Source: Dioscorea cayenensis subsp. rotundata (Eukaryota > Streptophyta > Magnoliopsida > Dioscoreales > Dioscoreaceae). Taken from it: a DNA stretch of 64,000 bases. The position numbers and the translations under genes are program-made. Position 1 is the stretch's first letter; each line of letters starts with the position of its first letter. Shown one piece after another: positions 62,328-64,000 of the stretch. The stretch spans positions 806,001-870,000 of the forward strand of contig NC_052487.1 in assembly GCF_009730915.1 (NCBI RefSeq), read 5' to 3'. The notes under the pieces were generated by a model. It did no database searches and was not told where the DNA came from. It saw only the letters and a program-made list of their open reading frames with translations.

Positions 62328-62523
62328 ATGAAGAGTGCAACAGAGGTTCCAAAGATGGAGAGAAAAACAGTTGAAAAGAATAGAAGGTTGCATATGAAAC
62401 GCTTGTGCTCTCAACTCTCATCTTTCATCCCCAAAGATGAATTTTCCAACTCCAAGGTTTGTATTTCTCTCTATATATATTTATATATTTATGTATGTAT
62501 TGATTTCTTGTGAAGAGTTAGTT

Positions 62524-62574
<51 letters not shown>

Positions 62575-63063
62575 GATAGGAGGTGTTGACACAGCCAGAT
62601 CATTTGGAGCAAGCAGCAAAGTATATAAAGGAATTGAAAGAAAGAATAGAGAAGTTGAAGGAGAAGAGAAGAGGGATGATGATGAACATTGAAGGAATGG
62701 ATATTGGATGTAATTTACCAGTGATTGAAGTTAGACATCTTGATTCAACTTTGGAAGTGCTTCTTATCAGTGGGATTCATAGCAAGAGCTTTATGTTTTA
62801 TGAAGTTATTTCTCTTCTTGAAGAAGAAGGTGCTGAGGTTCTTAATGCTAATTACTCTGTTGTTGGTGATAAGATTTTTCATACTATTCATTCCCAAGTA
62901 TGTACATCTCTTTTTTCTCTTTTATTTTTATTTTTAATTAATGATATTATTATTATGAAGGTTATTTGACAGTGATTTTAACTTGGGTTTGCAGGCAGTG
63001 AGTTCAAGGATTGGATTTGATACAACAAGGGTATCAGAGAGACTTAGACAATTGGTTAGGTGA
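62328..63063 (+). CDS. bHLH transcription factor, bHLH162-like
   Basis: Exons 62328-62456, 62580-62897 and 62995-63063 join in frame to 171 residues. The basic region and helix 1 (ERKTVEKNRRLHMKRLCSQL, about 11-30) are followed by a loop and helix 2 with a short leucine-rich extension (DHLEQAAKYIKELKERIEKL, about 49-68). This order and the short length match the Arabidopsis bHLH162/168 type. The basic region keeps the Glu and following Arg-Arg for DNA contact, but has Arg where G-box binders carry His, so G-box preference is less sure. The C-terminal half (LEVLLISGIHSKSFMFYEVI through VVGDKIFHTIHSQ) has the ACT-like fold pattern found in this subgroup and probably serves dimerisation. Intron 1 carries a 40-bp (AT)n run at 62529-62568. 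Likely nuclear; its targets are unknown. Confidence 0.92.
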
Positions 63064-64000
63064 TTGATTAATTAAAGCTAATAGAATGTGATGTTTAGTT
63101 TTGTAACACTATTAATGGAATGTGATGTTTTGGGTGCTATCTTTTGTGTTGGCTTTTATTATTAGTCTTAAATTCTTATTTTTTATTTTTTATTTTTAAA
63201 TAAGGTAGTCACAAATTTATTAAAAAAAAAAAAAGAGGATAGTACAAAGTTTAAAAAGTAGAAGCGATAAGTAAAACTAACAAAGTAGAGAATTGTAATT
63301 TTTACCAGAGATAAGGTGAACAGAAAAAACATAAAAACACATAAAAAAAAGATAGTGAAACGGGAGTTGGCGAAGCCAACCCTTTGGAGACAGGTATGCT
63401 CATATGATTTAGTTTTAAAAAAATGGTGGTGGAATGATGCTTCATTATTATAATTAAAAATATATATTTTTTAATTTTTTTTTTTTTTGAAAAAAATAAT
63501 AATGAAAACAACATACCACTCTTATATCAATTATTCATCCACTTTATGTCTTGTCTTTGGCTTTTATGTGCAATGGATGATGTTGGTTGAGTTGGGTGAC
63601 CCCTCTCTGCTAGTGTATATATATATATATTATTTTTAGTGTATATATATTAAAAATAATGGATAAATAAATTGATGATTCCATTAGAAGCAAATATAAA
63701 GTACAAGAACAGTTGAAGACTTATTAGAAAAATAATAATATAATATAATATAATAAATCAAAATTCTGCTCCAAGATGCTTGTCTAAGTGTCTAACTCCT
63801 TCTTTTGGCTTCTTCCCGGAAACTACAAGGAACCCAATAAGTAAATAAATAAATAAATAATTGTTATATTTGGTATCCGGAAATGCTTATAAATGCACTC
63901 TTACTGCTCAAATTAAATATCTTAGATTAATTTGGTTCAAAAAAAAATTAAAAAATAAATCATTTTAACCTCCAAATTAGAAGTAGTTTTCCCAGATTGG
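63064..64000. other. Region downstream of the bHLH gene
   Basis: Contains the bHLH 3' UTR, a minus-strand LINE-like tail (about 63196-63440), (TA)n runs near 63620, and an (AAT)-like run near 63840-63860. No gene is supported. Confidence 0.5.
63196..63440 (-). mobile_element. LINE-like 3' tail fragment
   Basis: Read on the minus strand it contains GGTTGGCTTCGCCAACTCCC, then T-rich DNA, and ends in TTTAATAAATTTGTGACTAC. This resembles the other AATAAA-TGTG-tailed fragments in the window at about 24830, 25410 and 33910. No coding sequence is left. Confidence 0.35.

Noticed and set aside
1-64000. CRISPR arrays, tRNA genes and rRNA genes
   Set aside because: No spaced direct repeats, no tRNA A/B box with cloverleaf, and no rRNA core sequence was recognised on either strand.

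Overview
This window is nuclear DNA from a flowering plant. Genes have many introns with GT-AG borders, coding exons sit in very AT-rich spacer full of (TA)n and (TAA)n runs, and the proteins are plant-specific types (DXR, EXECUTER, CASP-like, DUF1645, NFD6). The genome looks like that of a non-grass monocot, perhaps yam-like, but this is a weak guess from overall feel only.

Twelve protein genes can be modelled. From left to right: a STE20/SPAK-OSR1-type kinase (minus, 3' end at or beyond the window edge); a DUF1645 protein (plus); DXR of the plastid MEP isoprenoid pathway (minus); peroxin PEX14 (minus); a kinesin-light-chain-related/CMU TPR protein (minus); an uncharacterised P-loop NTPase-like protein (minus); a GT47 exostosin-family glycosyltransferase (plus); a CASP-like four-helix membrane protein (minus); EXECUTER, the plastid singlet-oxygen sensor (minus); mitochondrial NAD-dependent formate dehydrogenase (plus); a NUCLEAR FUSION DEFECTIVE 6-like organelle protein (plus); and a bHLH162-like transcription factor (plus). 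Splicing models for eleven of them close in frame from start to stop. Only the kinase 3' end is uncertain. There is no sign that the genes form a functional cluster; several act in organelles, but in different pathways.

The spacers hold the more unusual material. A 1.4-kb Mutator-like element with about 213-bp terminal inverted repeats (46356-47774) carries pieces that look like exons of a TMEM120/TMPIT-like host gene, so it is a Pack-MULE candidate. Next to it is an 881-bp hAT-like non-autonomous element with 18-bp TIRs and an 8-bp target duplication (48021-48901). A decayed piece of plastid DNA covering the rpoB end and the rpoC1 start lies at about 30047-30425, possibly inside another inverted-repeat element. 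Two MITEs, one of them in a CASP-like intron, share an internal motif. Two Stowaway-like copies flank the spacer before the bHLH gene, and several LINE-like 3' tails are scattered about. No LTR retrotransposon, CRISPR array, tRNA or rRNA gene was recognised.

Within genes, the notable items are a duplicated fragment of a PEX14 exon in the neighbouring intron, four tandem repeats of about 38 residues in the N-terminus of the CASP-like protein, a 20-nt terminal coding exon in the NFD6-like gene, and a group of G-box/ABRE motifs in front of formate dehydrogenase.
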